Of a stretch of 57,831 nt of DNA, positions 17,109 through 27,186 are shown in pieces (positions within the stretch are counted from its first letter, which is position 1; the number at the start of each line of letters is the position of its first letter). The position numbers and the translations under genes were made by a program. The DNA is from an uncultured Acholeplasmatales bacterium (GTDB lineage: Bacteria; Bacillota_I; Bacilli_A; Acholeplasmatales; UBA5453). The stretch spans positions 1 to 57,831 of the forward strand of contig CAKMJY010000056.1 in NCBI GenBank assembly GCA_927433595.1, read 5' to 3'. Under the pieces are notes generated by a model. It was not told the origin of the DNA. It made no database searches and saw only the letters and a list, made by a program, of their open reading frames with translations.

Positions 17109-17681
17109 ATGAGAACAAAATGGCAACTTGGATTAAGTATTGTGCTTTTTAGCGCGATTTTAGTGTTGGTTGCGTTATTTAGTTATGCATGGATTATCGC
17201 GACATTTAAATCAGACCCAATTATTGTTGAAACAGGCACACTCGATTTAGATTACACATTCAGTATAGCGAATGATACCAATCATGATGGCATATTGGAT
17301 GGTGGATATGTTGAGATTACAGCAGGGGGATTAACATTTAATGAAGTCATCCCTGGTATGGTTTATACATACCGACTAGAACTAACAAATTTAGGATCCA
17401 TTAATGGTCACTTAGATATAAGTATCCAAGATATCTTGCCTTCATCTGTTGGTATGAATCAAGCGTTGATCATAAAGTATATTAACCCAGTTACCAGTCT
17501 ACCGGTTGAAACGCTGTTAGATTCAAGTACTGAAACCTTATTTCAAAATTACGTTTTAATTAGTACAGGTAGTTTAATATTTGATTTTACGATTACCATA
17601 AACCCTGAACTTGGGAACATCAACCAAAGTGAATCAATCCTAATATCGTATTTTGAACTCAGACTAGACCAAATCATTTAA
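17109..17681 (+). CDS. Exported TasA/camelysin-like protein 3
   Basis: This is the clearest TasA-like member. After a signal helix (about residues 7-28) come SYAWIIATFKSDP, IIVETGTLDLDY and then FNEVIPGMVYTYRLELTNLGS. That matches the family order of a post-signal GTLDL strand, a PGM/PGD turn and an L.LTN.GS strand. An aspartate-rich loop (NDTNHDGILDGG, about 55-66) could bind calcium. It has 190 residues, no cysteine and no C-terminal anchor. AGGAGG precedes the ATG, 12 bases after the previous stop. No SipW-type signal peptidase lies nearby, so processing would depend on a gene elsewhere. Confidence 0.7.
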   Translation: MRTKWQLGLSIVLFSAILVLVALFSYAWIIATFKSDPIIVETGTLDLDYTFSIANDTNHDGILDGGYVEITAGGLTFNEVIPGMVYTYRLELTNLGSINGHLDISIQDILPSSVGMNQALIIKYINPVTSLPVETLLDSSTETLFQNYVLISTGSLIFDFTITINPELGNINQSESILISYFELRLDQII

Positions 17682-17691
17682 GGAGGACAAC

Positions 17692-18357
17692 ATGAAAAAG
17701 CTATTAATCGCAATGACATCCATTTTCATACTACTAGTTGCGTCAACGCGCTTTTTTGTGCTAGCCTATTTAACAGATCAAGACGTCACGGAAGAACCAC
17801 TATTGATTGGTGATGTTGAAGTCGATTATGACATCTATTTTGACAAAGATGGCATCTTATATCCAGCCACTGAAGTGGTGATTGATGAAAATCTTAATAT
17901 CACCAAACCTGGTGTTTATAGCGTCAACGTCACAGATGCCCAATCCATTAATTTTATCGAGCATTTACGTATTCGATTCTTTGTATCTTCAAATGTGGAT
18001 ACTTACATTAGGATTCAACTCATTGATTATTTATCGTTAACCCTTGAAAACTTCGAAGGCATCATCACAGAGATTCCAATTGTTGGTCAAGAAACCGCAT
18101 TTAATCATGTGTCCACTTGGTATGACTATCAAGCTACCGATGGGTATTACTATTTGATGAATCCAGTAAAACAAGTTAGTGTCACCACACCTTTAACAGT
18201 GGATTTCATTAATGCGTATTTTCCTGGTGTGAATTACAGTGCTAGACCGATTGGTTATGCCCTTCAACTTGGCATCAAGATTGAAGCGGTTCAAGCGGTT
18301 AGGGGCCCACAAATGCGTTGGGGTCTAGCAAATCCACCATGGGGAGGTAACTGGTAA
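17692..18357 (+). CDS. Exported TasA/camelysin-like protein 4
   Basis: A signal-like helix (about residues 4-26) ends in FVLAYLTDQDVTEEPLLIGD. The paralogous strand pattern VEVDYDIYF follows, with an acidic FDKDG loop. The middle and C-terminal part (about 75-221) is longer than in the other three and ends in an unusual RGPQMRWGLANPPWGGNW, rich in Trp, Pro and Gly. It has 221 residues and no cysteine. AGGAGG precedes the ATG. The stop overlaps the start of the giant protein gene (TAATG), so the two are translationally coupled and may interact. The function is inferred from context only. Confidence 0.6.
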   Translation: MKKLLIAMTSIFILLVASTRFFVLAYLTDQDVTEEPLLIGDVEVDYDIYFDKDGILYPATEVVIDENLNITKPGVYSVNVTDAQSINFIEHLRIRFFVSSNVDTYIRIQLIDYLSLTLENFEGIITEIPIVGQETAFNHVSTWYDYQATDGYYYLMNPVKQVSVTTPLTVDFINAYFPGVNYSARPIGYALQLGIKIEAVQAVRGPQMRWGLANPPWGGNW

Positions 18358-21300
18358 TGAAGAAAATCATTAAAATCACCTTAAGTAGCCTCATGGTACT
18401 TTTATTAGTTGCCATGTTTTCAAGTAAACCAATCCAATCTAATGTGGATGATACAACGTTTGAATTTGGCAATCACAGTTTTGATCCAATTACACCTTCA
18501 ACCTTGGATACAAGCTATGTGACTTATACGAATTTTAGGTTAAATATTGCGAATGCTGCATCTACTGCTGCAAGCATTATTACTAATATGGCCGGTAAAA
18601 AGGTTAGAATCGATACAGCTGAAGAATTGTATCGATTTAGTGTCGATGTCAGTTACCATGCGGATCAAATCTATATCACAGGTAATCCGACAGAAGACGT
18701 TAAGTTAAGTAGCGATAAAATTGGTGCGCTATTGTCTCTTGATTACGTATTAGGTAATGATATTGATTATTCAGTCATGCAATCTAGACAATTCATCCCA
18801 ATTGGTTATAGTTTTTACTCATTAAACCTAACCTTAAATGAAAATAAGTTTACAGGAACATTTGATGGTAGAGGGTTTGAAATTTCAAACCTGTATTTTG
18901 CAGGATATAATCTGTTGACTACCATTGAAGGTACAGGAGAAGAAGCCCAAGATTTGGCCATCACACCTTATTATGCGATGTTTACATTTAACGAGGGTGA
19001 AATCAAAAACTTAGGTTTGATTAACCCGACTTTAGAAATCAAATACGAACACGAAGATTTAACCAAAGCTGCTACCCTAGTAGGTAAAAACAGTGGTATA
19101 GTCGATCATGTTTATGTGATTGATGCAAGAACCAGTGCCACCACAGCCGGCATTAGAATGAAAGCTGCTACAGGGATTGGGGTCTCAAGTTATGAAGCAG
19201 CTGGCGTTATTTACAATAATACAGGTACATTTACCAATGCGTATTATGTATCACCAGTCGTTGTGAATGCATCCTATATTACTAACTTCCAAGTCCAACC
19301 AGTCTTGTTTTACAATACTGGGACTGCAACAAACTTATACTATGATCAGACGGTTTATTTAACGACAATTAATATTAGTGGTCAAACATTTAATGTGAAT
19401 GCTGTTAATGGGCTTAACACACCTAAAACAACCACGCAACTTAAAACAGGTCTAGCCACTGGTAATTGGTTTTATTATGCATCTGACCGATACCCATCTT
19501 TAATGGGCTTAGTCTATAGTAGTGGCAGTTATCTCATTTATGATGCGATTGATTTAATCGCATTCTCAAAGATGATTAACTATATCACGGTTAAAAATGG
19601 TCAACCATTTAGACAATCAGATTATTTGGTCATGGATGATTTAGATATGTCACAGGTTGCTGCCGGCGCATATAAAACACCTGAAATTGAGTTTTCTGGC
19701 TCTTTAAAGGGTAATAGCTTGGTTGGCAATTACTACATTAAAAATTTAGCATTAACCAATGGCACTGCGTTTAGTGAATACTATGCAGGCTTATTTAGTG
19801 TGCTTTCAGGTGAAGTATCTTACTTAACCTTCTCTAATGCATCCATTACAATTACCAATAGTGCGACTTATTATTCACTGCCGTTTTATATTGGGGTGGT
19901 TGCAGGTAAATTGGACAATGGGATCGTTTCAAATGTTTCGGTATCCGCCAATATCCAATTAGGCTCAACCTCAATCGGAGAAACGTCAGTCGGTAGCATC
20001 GTTGGTGAGGCTTCAGGGACAATCACAAATGTGTACGCAGAAGGGACACTTAATGCCGGTGAACATACATTTACAACAGGTCAAAGTGTCATACCTACCT
20101 ATTCAATAGGTGGGTTAGTTGGGAAAACAGGTGCAACTGCTTTATCCTTGTACAATGGGTTAAATCATACGACAATCACAGGAATTTCTACCACGGCATC
20201 TGTCACAACCACACCAGTTTCTATTAGACTTGGTGGTGTCGTTGGCTATGTCGAAAATACAAGTACTATTAAACACATGATTGGCTTGGTATCCAATAAC
20301 GCAACCATCACACCAAAAACCTATCTAGCATCATCTACTGTAAGTCAATATGTTGCTGGTGTCATTGGCTTAAGTGCAGGCGCAAGTAATGAGTTGACCA
20401 ATCAGTTTGGACTTTGGACCAATGATGGTTTACTAGATTTCACACAAAGAGGGTCAAATACAATTTATAGTGCAGGTGTTGTCGTAACAAATCATACCGC
20501 ACAATCAGAATACATTTTCCTTTACAACCATGAGACATTTACAACCAGTAGTTATACAGGTTTAACTTATACTACTTTATTATTAAACCTCTCAACATCA
20601 GGGATTACATTATCTCAATCTGAAAATACTGCCGATACAGATATTAATACCAGAATCGATTTTTCAGGGGTATATCATTCCACTGAAGATGCCACCTCTT
20701 TATTAAGATTTGTTGAAAATAGTGGCGATATCATATTCCATCCAACTACCTTAACGACTGAAACTAAAATCAGCGGAATTACCTTATCCAACAATGTAGA
20801 CTTCCTAAATGTGACAATGTCAGGTGATATCAAAGCTTACAATATCGGCACGTCTGCTCAACTATGGTTAGCTGGGTTTTCTACTAACTTATCAGCTGGA
20901 AGATATATCAAGAATGGTTTGCATGACGGCAATATTATCATTGGTGGTATTAACTCATCCACCAATGAATCCACTGCACAAAATATCTATTTAGGTGGAT
21001 TTGTCAATATCAACCAATCTGGTGATTTAAATCAACAAGATGGGTCAAACTTACCAAAAGCAACCATCGGTATCATCAATAGTGTGAATAATGGCGATTT
21101 TTTATCCAAGTATGATAATACCTATTATGGTGTTAGTGGGGCGGCAAATGTCTTTGTTGGTGGTATATCGACCCTAAATTCAGGTTCTATTCAAGACTCT
21201 GTTAATCTAGGTCATATTAAAGTATCTAACACGAGCGGTTATGTCAGTAGTGCAGTAACTTATAATCCGGATTCTAGTTATGGTGGCCGTGTCACCAAGT

Positions 21301-24300
21301 TTAGATATGCAGTTATCGCAGGTGGTGTATCTGCCGCAGTTACCGCTGGGACATCGAGAATTTATGACGTTGTGAATAGTGGTGATATCATTGCGATATC
21401 TGCAAACTTTACACGTTCAGGTGGGATTTTAGCCCAAGCCCTTTACGAAGAGTTACAAAGTGGTTTGGTCTCGTCTACCCTATTTAGTACAACCATTCCT
21501 TCCTCAATTCTATCTAATAGTTTAAACTATGGTAGTGTGGTTGCCTTAACACAAAATATCCATATTTACAGCACAACACCTTATAATCTAACCACAACAT
21601 ATTTCTTTAATGGCTCACAGCGAAATAGCACAGGTGTATCTAACTTAACAACCACGTATGGCACTGAAGAACGTCCAGGTATTTCAGCATCAGCGGGCGG
21701 AGTCATTGGTTATGGGCTAAGTGTCATGAGAAGAATGATCAATCATGGTGAAGTCTCATCAACCGATGTCGCAGGCGGTATCGTTGGTGCATCATTTGTA
21801 TGGGAATCAGATGCGACAACGGTTGTATATATTGATACAGCCTTAAACTATGGTTCGATTAGAGCTATTAACAATAATCTTTACAGTCAAATTGATAAGA
21901 AAGACATTGAATACACACAAATTCAATCCGCATTTTATGCAGTCGACAGTACATTTATATTTCCAACACCAGCATCATCCGCAGGTGATTTAAGAAAGTT
22001 CCCTGAAGGAAAACGCGGTATTGGTGGGATATTTGGTAGACTTCAACGTGGGGTTAACCAAGTTATGACATCAGCTGGTGGGACATTTGACTTTATCGTC
22101 AACTTTGATGAAAATGTCGACTTAATTGGTCGACTTGACCAAGTTATGAACTGGACGTCATCCTCTAGATTCTTTAGATTCAATAATGCGAAATATTATA
22201 GTGCTAAGTATAATGATACGACGCAAGGTGTTTTTACTGGTTACTATTATTTCTATGATTCGTCATCATCTAATATTCAAAGAACAACTAGATATAGAAC
22301 ATATATTCTAAAAGAACGTTACACATATGAAAACAGAAGTGGCACATGGTATTTAGTAACTGATCGCTATTATGAAAACAGAAGTGACGTCGAACATTAT
22401 GGTGTCCTATCGAGACAAGTTGGTAGTACAATGAATACTTTAGGCGTACAAACGCGTATTCGTGAATATTCATCGGTTACAGCATCTGGTTGGTATTTTT
22501 ACCAAGAACAGGCACTACCTGCAGGTACATATACAGCTGGCACGACTGAACAACTAATTAATCCAATCGTGACATTAAATAGTAGTTCGAGTACAGCAAA
22601 CCTTGGGTCACCTTACTATTTCTTTAACGATGTGTTGCCGGTACCTGTCATCACTGAAGATGATGATTTTGCATGGATGGGTGATTATGCATATGACCCT
22701 AACTTTGAAATGCGTGATGATAGTACATTATTAAGTAATGGTCAGCCTATTACTTCATATATTTATTACGCGGAAAATGGTCTTTTAGCAAGCAGATTCT
22801 CTAGTTCAAGAACCAATGGGATGTATGTACTTTCAACCTCATCCGGTTCAGCTTTCGGTTCTGTATTACCAGCTAACTTGGTCCTAACCAATTTATACCC
22901 ATTAGATGGCATGCAACCATATAATACAAACTATGAAACAACCATTAACCGTGTGCCGATTGATCCAATCATTTCAACGGCATATTACGGGTTACTTCAA
23001 ACCGCATATAGCGATAAATCGGCACTACTTGAAACCAATCAATATGTCGCGATGAGTGAAAATGGTGGGTCACAGACGAAACTTTTAAACCCAACCATCG
23101 ATTACAACAATAAAATCATCACATTTACATTGTCACTCGATTTGATTGCGAGCGGTCAAACATCGATTAGTTATCAATTAACCGATGCATTGATACCTGC
23201 TAATGCCTTAATTGCAGAGCGCATAAGCGATTATTATAGTGGTAGTCCAATTAATTATGCTGAGTACCAAGATTTATTAGAAGCAGAAGCCGATAGTGGG
23301 ATTGCTTCTACATTAGCACCGGTATTAACCACAACCTTACCAAATGTACCGAATGGTGGTTCACAAACCATTACGTTAGGTTATTTCACATCTTATTCTG
23401 AAGCAGCTGTTTATAATGCGGCCTTCATCAATTCAACTTATACCACCGATTATCAGGTGAGGTTAAATGTATTAGGTAGAGCATCCAGCTTGCCTCAACC
23501 ATATTTATACTCAATTGATGGTGGTACAACTGCATCATTTACGGAAAATCAAGTGTTCACTCAACCTGTATCATCGACGTTAAGGCTAATGTTCGATGAT
23601 CAATCGCCATTTGTTTTAAACACAGGCGCAGACATCAAAGAATTTATTAGACTTGAGTATCAAAATGAACTGGTTGAATTATCTGATTATGGGCTTACAA
23701 CCGTACCTGTTTATGGACAGTGGAATGACTTTGAATTTACGATTACCTTAAATCCCAATCTGCGGGATGGTGAGTATAAGGTCTATTACAAGTATTACTA
23801 TGCCGATACGGAGAAAGTGATTACTTTCACGAAAGCAAGTTCTACTGCAAGCAACATTGAAAGCTTATCTTATTATTCGTCTGGTACAGTGACACCTGTC
23901 GGTACCACGTTTACATCGTATGTCGATTTCGGGTTTGATTTAGGGTTCTCTAGTGTTACTTTTACACCAAATACCAATACAGACCCATTACTAAAACCAT
24001 ATCAAGATAATATGTCTTATGATATTTCATTTATGGATAGTTTTACCCTAGCACCGTTTGCAACCCTGATTTCAACGACTTATAATGGCGTTAGTTATGT
24101 CAATGGGTATCGTGTTTATCAATTACTTTATACCATTGAATCTGAAAGTGGCGTTCAAACTGTTTATACACATAACATTCAAGAACGACCAATTGATATT
24201 ACCAATATATACAAAAATAACAACAAAGTATTGATTTCTAATGTTTTCGCAACTAGAGAAGCTTTACAAACCAATTTCGCGGTTGACTTTGGGATTAACG

Positions 24301-25556
24301 AATTGGTATCTGAACAAATGTATAATCTATTTGAAGATGATCCAAATGCTTACTTCTCAATTACCGTAGATGCAGTCGATTATGATTTAAACCCAATGCC
24401 AGCACTGGATATAAAGGGCATCACCTATTCAGCGGATAGCTTCTTAAATATCATCATGAGTAATCAAACATTACCAGGCTTCTACACATTTACATTTGAG
24501 TATATTAGAGCTGGTAATGCCATTCAATTTACCCAATTGGTGATTGAAAAGAAAGAGGGTATCAGTGCGTATTTAACAGATATTCAGTTCTCAGAATCCG
24601 CTACTGAAACCGATTATGCCGACATGAGTGTTGCTAACCCTGATGGGTCAGTAGACACAACATCGACCTATGACCCAAGTATTTACTTTGCCGGGATCGA
24701 CTATGATGGTTCACAAAACATCGTGTTCAATTACCGCGTAGATGGCCAAGTTTCCAATACGCCATTAAATGAATTTATACCATTCTTCCTAGAGTTCTTA
24801 CCAGCTGGGGCAACCATTTCAAGAAAAGTTTATCCACTTGAAAATCCGTCCATCTCTTGGACCAGTGAAGTGACAAATGCATCAGACCCTGCTATAAAAG
24901 CAGAACTTGCTGCTGACTTTACAATTATGCCAGATACTGGCTTAGAACCAACTGAACTTGAAGACGTTGTAATCACATACCGCGTCACATCTGAAAATGG
25001 CTTAAATGTGGTCTACTACCATATTACGGTTATTGACATCATATATAATGTATCACTCATCTTTGACGTTTATTATGATGATAATGGCGTACCTATTGAA
25101 GCGGCTAACTCAGAACTCGCGAACAAAGTTGTTTTAATTAACGTTAGAAACTTTAATACCGATGTGGCAGTGACAACCTCACTAGCTCCAACGGTTGCTG
25201 ATTTTCCAACATTCACAACCATTGGTACAACCAATAACTCGATTTATATGTTTTATGTGGGTAATAACAGTAACTACCGTTACCGTTACGGTAGAAATAT
25301 ATCCGGGTTCTACGGGTTTGAAGTACTCTTGCCTAAAGATCCAAACGGCAATGACTATACCTACTATATTACATTTGATGGCGATACATTAAGTGATTTA
25401 AGTAGTTATGTTACCGGCACCACTGGCAAATATTTCTATATCAACGGTGGGACAAAAAACCGTACCAGACGGTTTGAAATTCACGTCGTTAGAACCAATC
25501 AATCAATCGATAATGGTTGGGGATTAGACGATGATTCTGATACATATTTTGATTAA
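18357..25556 (+). CDS. Giant GLUG-repeat secreted surface protein
   Basis: This 2,399-residue protein has an N-terminal signal sequence (about residues 1-30). From about 160 to 1230 it carries many GLUG-type beta-helix repeats: FTGTFDGRGFEISNLYF, VGKNSGIVDHVYV, VGSIVGEASGTITNVY, VGGISTLNSGSIQDS, GGVIGYG and GGIVGAS. Such repeats are typical of bacterial adhesins. A Tyr-rich segment with two YENRS copies (about 1278-1350) precedes a C-terminal half (about 1400-2399) of repeated beta-sandwich-like regions rich in Ser, Thr and Asn. It has no cysteine, no LPxTG motif and no C-terminal membrane helix; the end is acidic (DDDSDTYFD). It is coupled to the fibre-like gene upstream, which may provide attachment. 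The start has GGGGAGG 10-15 bases upstream. Confidence 0.8.
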   Translation: MKKIIKITLSSLMVLLLVAMFSSKPIQSNVDDTTFEFGNHSFDPITPSTLDTSYVTYTNFRLNIANAASTAASIITNMAGKKVRIDTAEELYRFSVDVSYHADQIYITGNPTEDVKLSSDKIGALLSLDYVLGNDIDYSVMQSRQFIPIGYSFYSLNLTLNENKFTGTFDGRGFEISNLYFAGYNLLTTIEGTGEEAQDLAITPYYAMFTFNEGEIKNLGLINPTLEIKYEHEDLTKAATLVGKNSGIVDHVYVIDARTSATTAGIRMKAATGIGVSSYEAAGVIYNNTGTFTNAYYVSPVVVNASYITNFQVQPVLFYNTGTATNLYYDQTVYLTTINISGQTFNVNAVNGLNTPKTTTQLKTGLATGNWFYYASDRYPSLMGLVYSSGSYLIYDAIDLIAFSKMINYITVKNGQPFRQSDYLVMDDLDMSQVAAGAYKTPEIEFSGSLKGNSLVGNYYIKNLALTNGTAFSEYYAGLFSVLSGEVSYLTFSNASITITNSATYYSLPFYIGVVAGKLDNGIVSNVSVSANIQLGSTSIGETSVGSIVGEASGTITNVYAEGTLNAGEHTFTTGQSVIPTYSIGGLVGKTGATALSLYNGLNHTTITGISTTASVTTTPVSIRLGGVVGYVENTSTIKHMIGLVSNNATITPKTYLASSTVSQYVAGVIGLSAGASNELTNQFGLWTNDGLLDFTQRGSNTIYSAGVVVTNHTAQSEYIFLYNHETFTTSSYTGLTYTTLLLNLSTSGITLSQSENTADTDINTRIDFSGVYHSTEDATSLLRFVENSGDIIFHPTTLTTETKISGITLSNNVDFLNVTMSGDIKAYNIGTSAQLWLAGFSTNLSAGRYIKNGLHDGNIIIGGINSSTNESTAQNIYLGGFVNINQSGDLNQQDGSNLPKATIGIINSVNNGDFLSKYDNTYYGVSGAANVFVGGISTLNSGSIQDSVNLGHIKVSNTSGYVSSAVTYNPDSSYGGRVTKFRYAVIAGGVSAAVTAGTSRIYDVVNSGDIIAISANFTRSGGILAQALYEELQSGLVSSTLFSTTIPSSILSNSLNYGSVVALTQNIHIYSTTPYNLTTTYFFNGSQRNSTGVSNLTTTYGTEERPGISASAGGVIGYGLSVMRRMINHGEVSSTDVAGGIVGASFVWESDATTVVYIDTALNYGSIRAINNNLYSQIDKKDIEYTQIQSAFYAVDSTFIFPTPASSAGDLRKFPEGKRGIGGIFGRLQRGVNQVMTSAGGTFDFIVNFDENVDLIGRLDQVMNWTSSSRFFRFNNAKYYSAKYNDTTQGVFTGYYYFYDSSSSNIQRTTRYRTYILKERYTYENRSGTWYLVTDRYYENRSDVEHYGVLSRQVGSTMNTLGVQTRIREYSSVTASGWYFYQEQALPAGTYTAGTTEQLINPIVTLNSSSSTANLGSPYYFFNDVLPVPVITEDDDFAWMGDYAYDPNFEMRDDSTLLSNGQPITSYIYYAENGLLASRFSSSRTNGMYVLSTSSGSAFGSVLPANLVLTNLYPLDGMQPYNTNYETTINRVPIDPIISTAYYGLLQTAYSDKSALLETNQYVAMSENGGSQTKLLNPTIDYNNKIITFTLSLDLIASGQTSISYQLTDALIPANALIAERISDYYSGSPINYAEYQDLLEAEADSGIASTLAPVLTTTLPNVPNGGSQTITLGYFTSYSEAAVYNAAFINSTYTTDYQVRLNVLGRASSLPQPYLYSIDGGTTASFTENQVFTQPVSSTLRLMFDDQSPFVLNTGADIKEFIRLEYQNELVELSDYGLTTVPVYGQWNDFEFTITLNPNLRDGEYKVYYKYYYADTEKVITFTKASSTASNIESLSYYSSGTVTPVGTTFTSYVDFGFDLGFSSVTFTPNTNTDPLLKPYQDNMSYDISFMDSFTLAPFATLISTTYNGVSYVNGYRVYQLLYTIESESGVQTVYTHNIQERPIDITNIYKNNNKVLISNVFATREALQTNFAVDFGINELVSEQMYNLFEDDPNAYFSITVDAVDYDLNPMPALDIKGITYSADSFLNIIMSNQTLPGFYTFTFEYIRAGNAIQFTQLVIEKKEGISAYLTDIQFSESATETDYADMSVANPDGSVDTTSTYDPSIYFAGIDYDGSQNIVFNYRVDGQVSNTPLNEFIPFFLEFLPAGATISRKVYPLENPSISWTSEVTNASDPAIKAELAADFTIMPDTGLEPTELEDVVITYRVTSENGLNVVYYHITVIDIIYNVSLIFDVYYDDNGVPIEAANSELANKVVLINVRNFNTDVAVTTSLAPTVADFPTFTTIGTTNNSIYMFYVGNNSNYRYRYGRNISGFYGFEVLLPKDPNGNDYTYYITFDGDTLSDLSSYVTGTTGKYFYINGGTKNRTRRFEIHVVRTNQSIDNGWGLDDDSDTYFD

Positions 25557-25616
25557 GGCACTCATTTATGAGAGCCTTTTCGTATACTAAGACTAGGAGT
25601 TATTCTCTTAGTCTTT
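25555..25616 (+). terminator. Two tandem terminators ending the surface operon
   Basis: The first hairpin pairs AAGGC-A-CTCAT with ATGAG-A-GCCTT (25555-25578), overlaps the stop codon and runs into TTTT. The second pairs AAGACTA (25589-25595) with TAGTCTT (25609-25615), followed by TTATTTTT. Confidence 0.75.
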
Positions 25617-25986
25617 TATTTTTATATAATTGGTAGTAAAATGAAGGCGAAGGCGTAGTTAAACAATTTGAACTTCGAGTTCGTAAAAACTAGTATACCT
25701 TTGAGTATTTATGATAGTCTACGCCTTCCTATGATTTACTACGAGCTAAGAGAGATGACTCTTGGCTTTTCTTTTTTATAGGCATATAGAAAAGAAAGTT
25801 TGAAAGGAAGGACGTGAGCTTTTTTGAACCTTGAGTTCGTGAAAAAAAATGTCCAAAATTTCAGTTTATACACGAAACTAGTTTAGATCTAATGGTGTCA
25901 ATGAACACGTATGAACAACGAAAAAAAGTAAGTGTATTCCAACTGAAACGAACCGTATCATCTAACAAAGAAAGGTGGTAATTACT
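25617..25986 (+). ncRNA. IS110 left-end non-coding region, candidate bridge RNA
   Basis: About 370 bases without a gene precede the IS110 transposase, the position where IS110-type elements encode their structured bridge RNA. GAAGGCGTAG (25649-25658) pairs perfectly with CTACGCCTTC (25719-25728). A hairpin GCTAAGAG/CTCTTGGC (25745-25766) followed by a T-rich run could end a transcript of about 130 bases. Two imperfect repeats carrying GAACttcgAGTTC and GAACcttgAGTTC lie at 25668 and 25824. RNA identity and ends are inference; the exact left end of the element was not found. Confidence 0.35.
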
Positions 25987-27186
25987 GTGAAGAGTCCATG
26001 TGTAGCAGTGGACGTATCAAAGGGAAAGAGTTATTATCAAGGGTTTATTGAAATAGATAAACCAGCTAACAAAGCGACACCTATCGAGCACGACTTAGAG
26101 GGGTTTAAGTCTGTGTATGAATTAGGTCAAACATTGAAGGAAACGTATAGCGATGTCGCCTACGTATTTGAATCAACTGGGATCTATCATAAAGCGTTAG
26201 AAACATTTCTTATGAATCATGATGAAAAGTGTATTATTCTAAATCCTTTAGAGGCTTCAAAAATTCGTAAAACAGACTTAAGATCGACTAAGACAGACGC
26301 TAGGGACTGTAAGAGTATCGCTAAGGCATACTTCATGAAAGACTTTAGATTACACGATCAAAAAGATGAACTCTATGAGAAACTTCATAGTATGAATGGA
26401 CATTACAATTTTCTTATTCAGCAGTTAAGAGAAATGAAGGTCCATTTTAGAAATGCCTTAGACATCGTGTATCCAAGGTTCGATGTAGTTTATCCAAATC
26501 CTTATTTGGACATTCCCATGTCAATCTTAAAGCGATATGCTCATCCAGACGAACTAAAGAATAAGCGCTTCGAAACAATTGTGAAGTATATCATGAAAGA
26601 TACCAAACATAGAGAACCAAAAGCAATGGATGAAGCTAAGAAACTCAAAGGTTATATTGACAATGTGTCTTCAGGTTGTCGTAGTAGTTCCTTTGAAGTG
26701 ACCATTCTAAAGACTATGGTTAATAAGATCAGTGATCAAGAAGTTGAAATCGAGTTATGTTTGGATGAAATGAGAGAATTAGTGAGTGAAGTACCGCTTT
26801 ATCATCAATTGATGAGTATTCCAGGCATCGGAGACAATCTCGCAATCAGACTCATTGGTGAGTTAGGTGATTTAGACCGGTTTGAACGTAGTGAACAACT
26901 AGTCGCCTATGCTGGTATCGATCCTAGAGTGTATCAATCTGGTCAAATGACAGGTGAACATCTACACATTACGAAGAAAGGTAATAAACACCTAAGGACG
27001 TTATTATTCTTGGCTATGTCGAGTAATGTGAGAATTGGAAAAACAAACATAATTTTAGATTTTTACAACAAAAAAAGGCAACAAACGAACCCTCTCGTTT
27101 ATAAAGCTGCCTTAATTGCCTGTGCCAATAAACTACTCAGAATAATCTTTGGCATGTATAAGAGTGGAAAGAACTTCCACAAATAA
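25987..27186 (+). CDS. IS110 family transposase
   Basis: This is a DEDD-type recombinase of 399 residues. The N-terminal domain has VAVDVSKGK (first catalytic Asp), FESTGIYHKAL with the Glu, and TKTDARDCKSIA with the last acidic pair. The C-terminal Transposase_20 domain has the helix-hairpin-helix-like SIPGIGDNLAIRLIGELGD, AYAGIDPRVYQSG and a serine-bearing AMSSN segment. The GTG at 25987 lies 8 bases behind AAGGTGG and is preferred over the GTG at 25975, which overlaps that site. It appears intact. The long non-coding leader and short downstream sequence fit the IS110 branch rather than IS1111. Confidence 0.92.
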   Translation: MKSPCVAVDVSKGKSYYQGFIEIDKPANKATPIEHDLEGFKSVYELGQTLKETYSDVAYVFESTGIYHKALETFLMNHDEKCIILNPLEASKIRKTDLRSTKTDARDCKSIAKAYFMKDFRLHDQKDELYEKLHSMNGHYNFLIQQLREMKVHFRNALDIVYPRFDVVYPNPYLDIPMSILKRYAHPDELKNKRFETIVKYIMKDTKHREPKAMDEAKKLKGYIDNVSSGCRSSSFEVTILKTMVNKISDQEVEIELCLDEMRELVSEVPLYHQLMSIPGIGDNLAIRLIGELGDLDRFERSEQLVAYAGIDPRVYQSGQMTGEHLHITKKGNKHLRTLLFLAMSSNVRIGKTNIILDFYNKKRQQTNPLVYKAALIACANKLLRIIFGMYKSGKNFHK

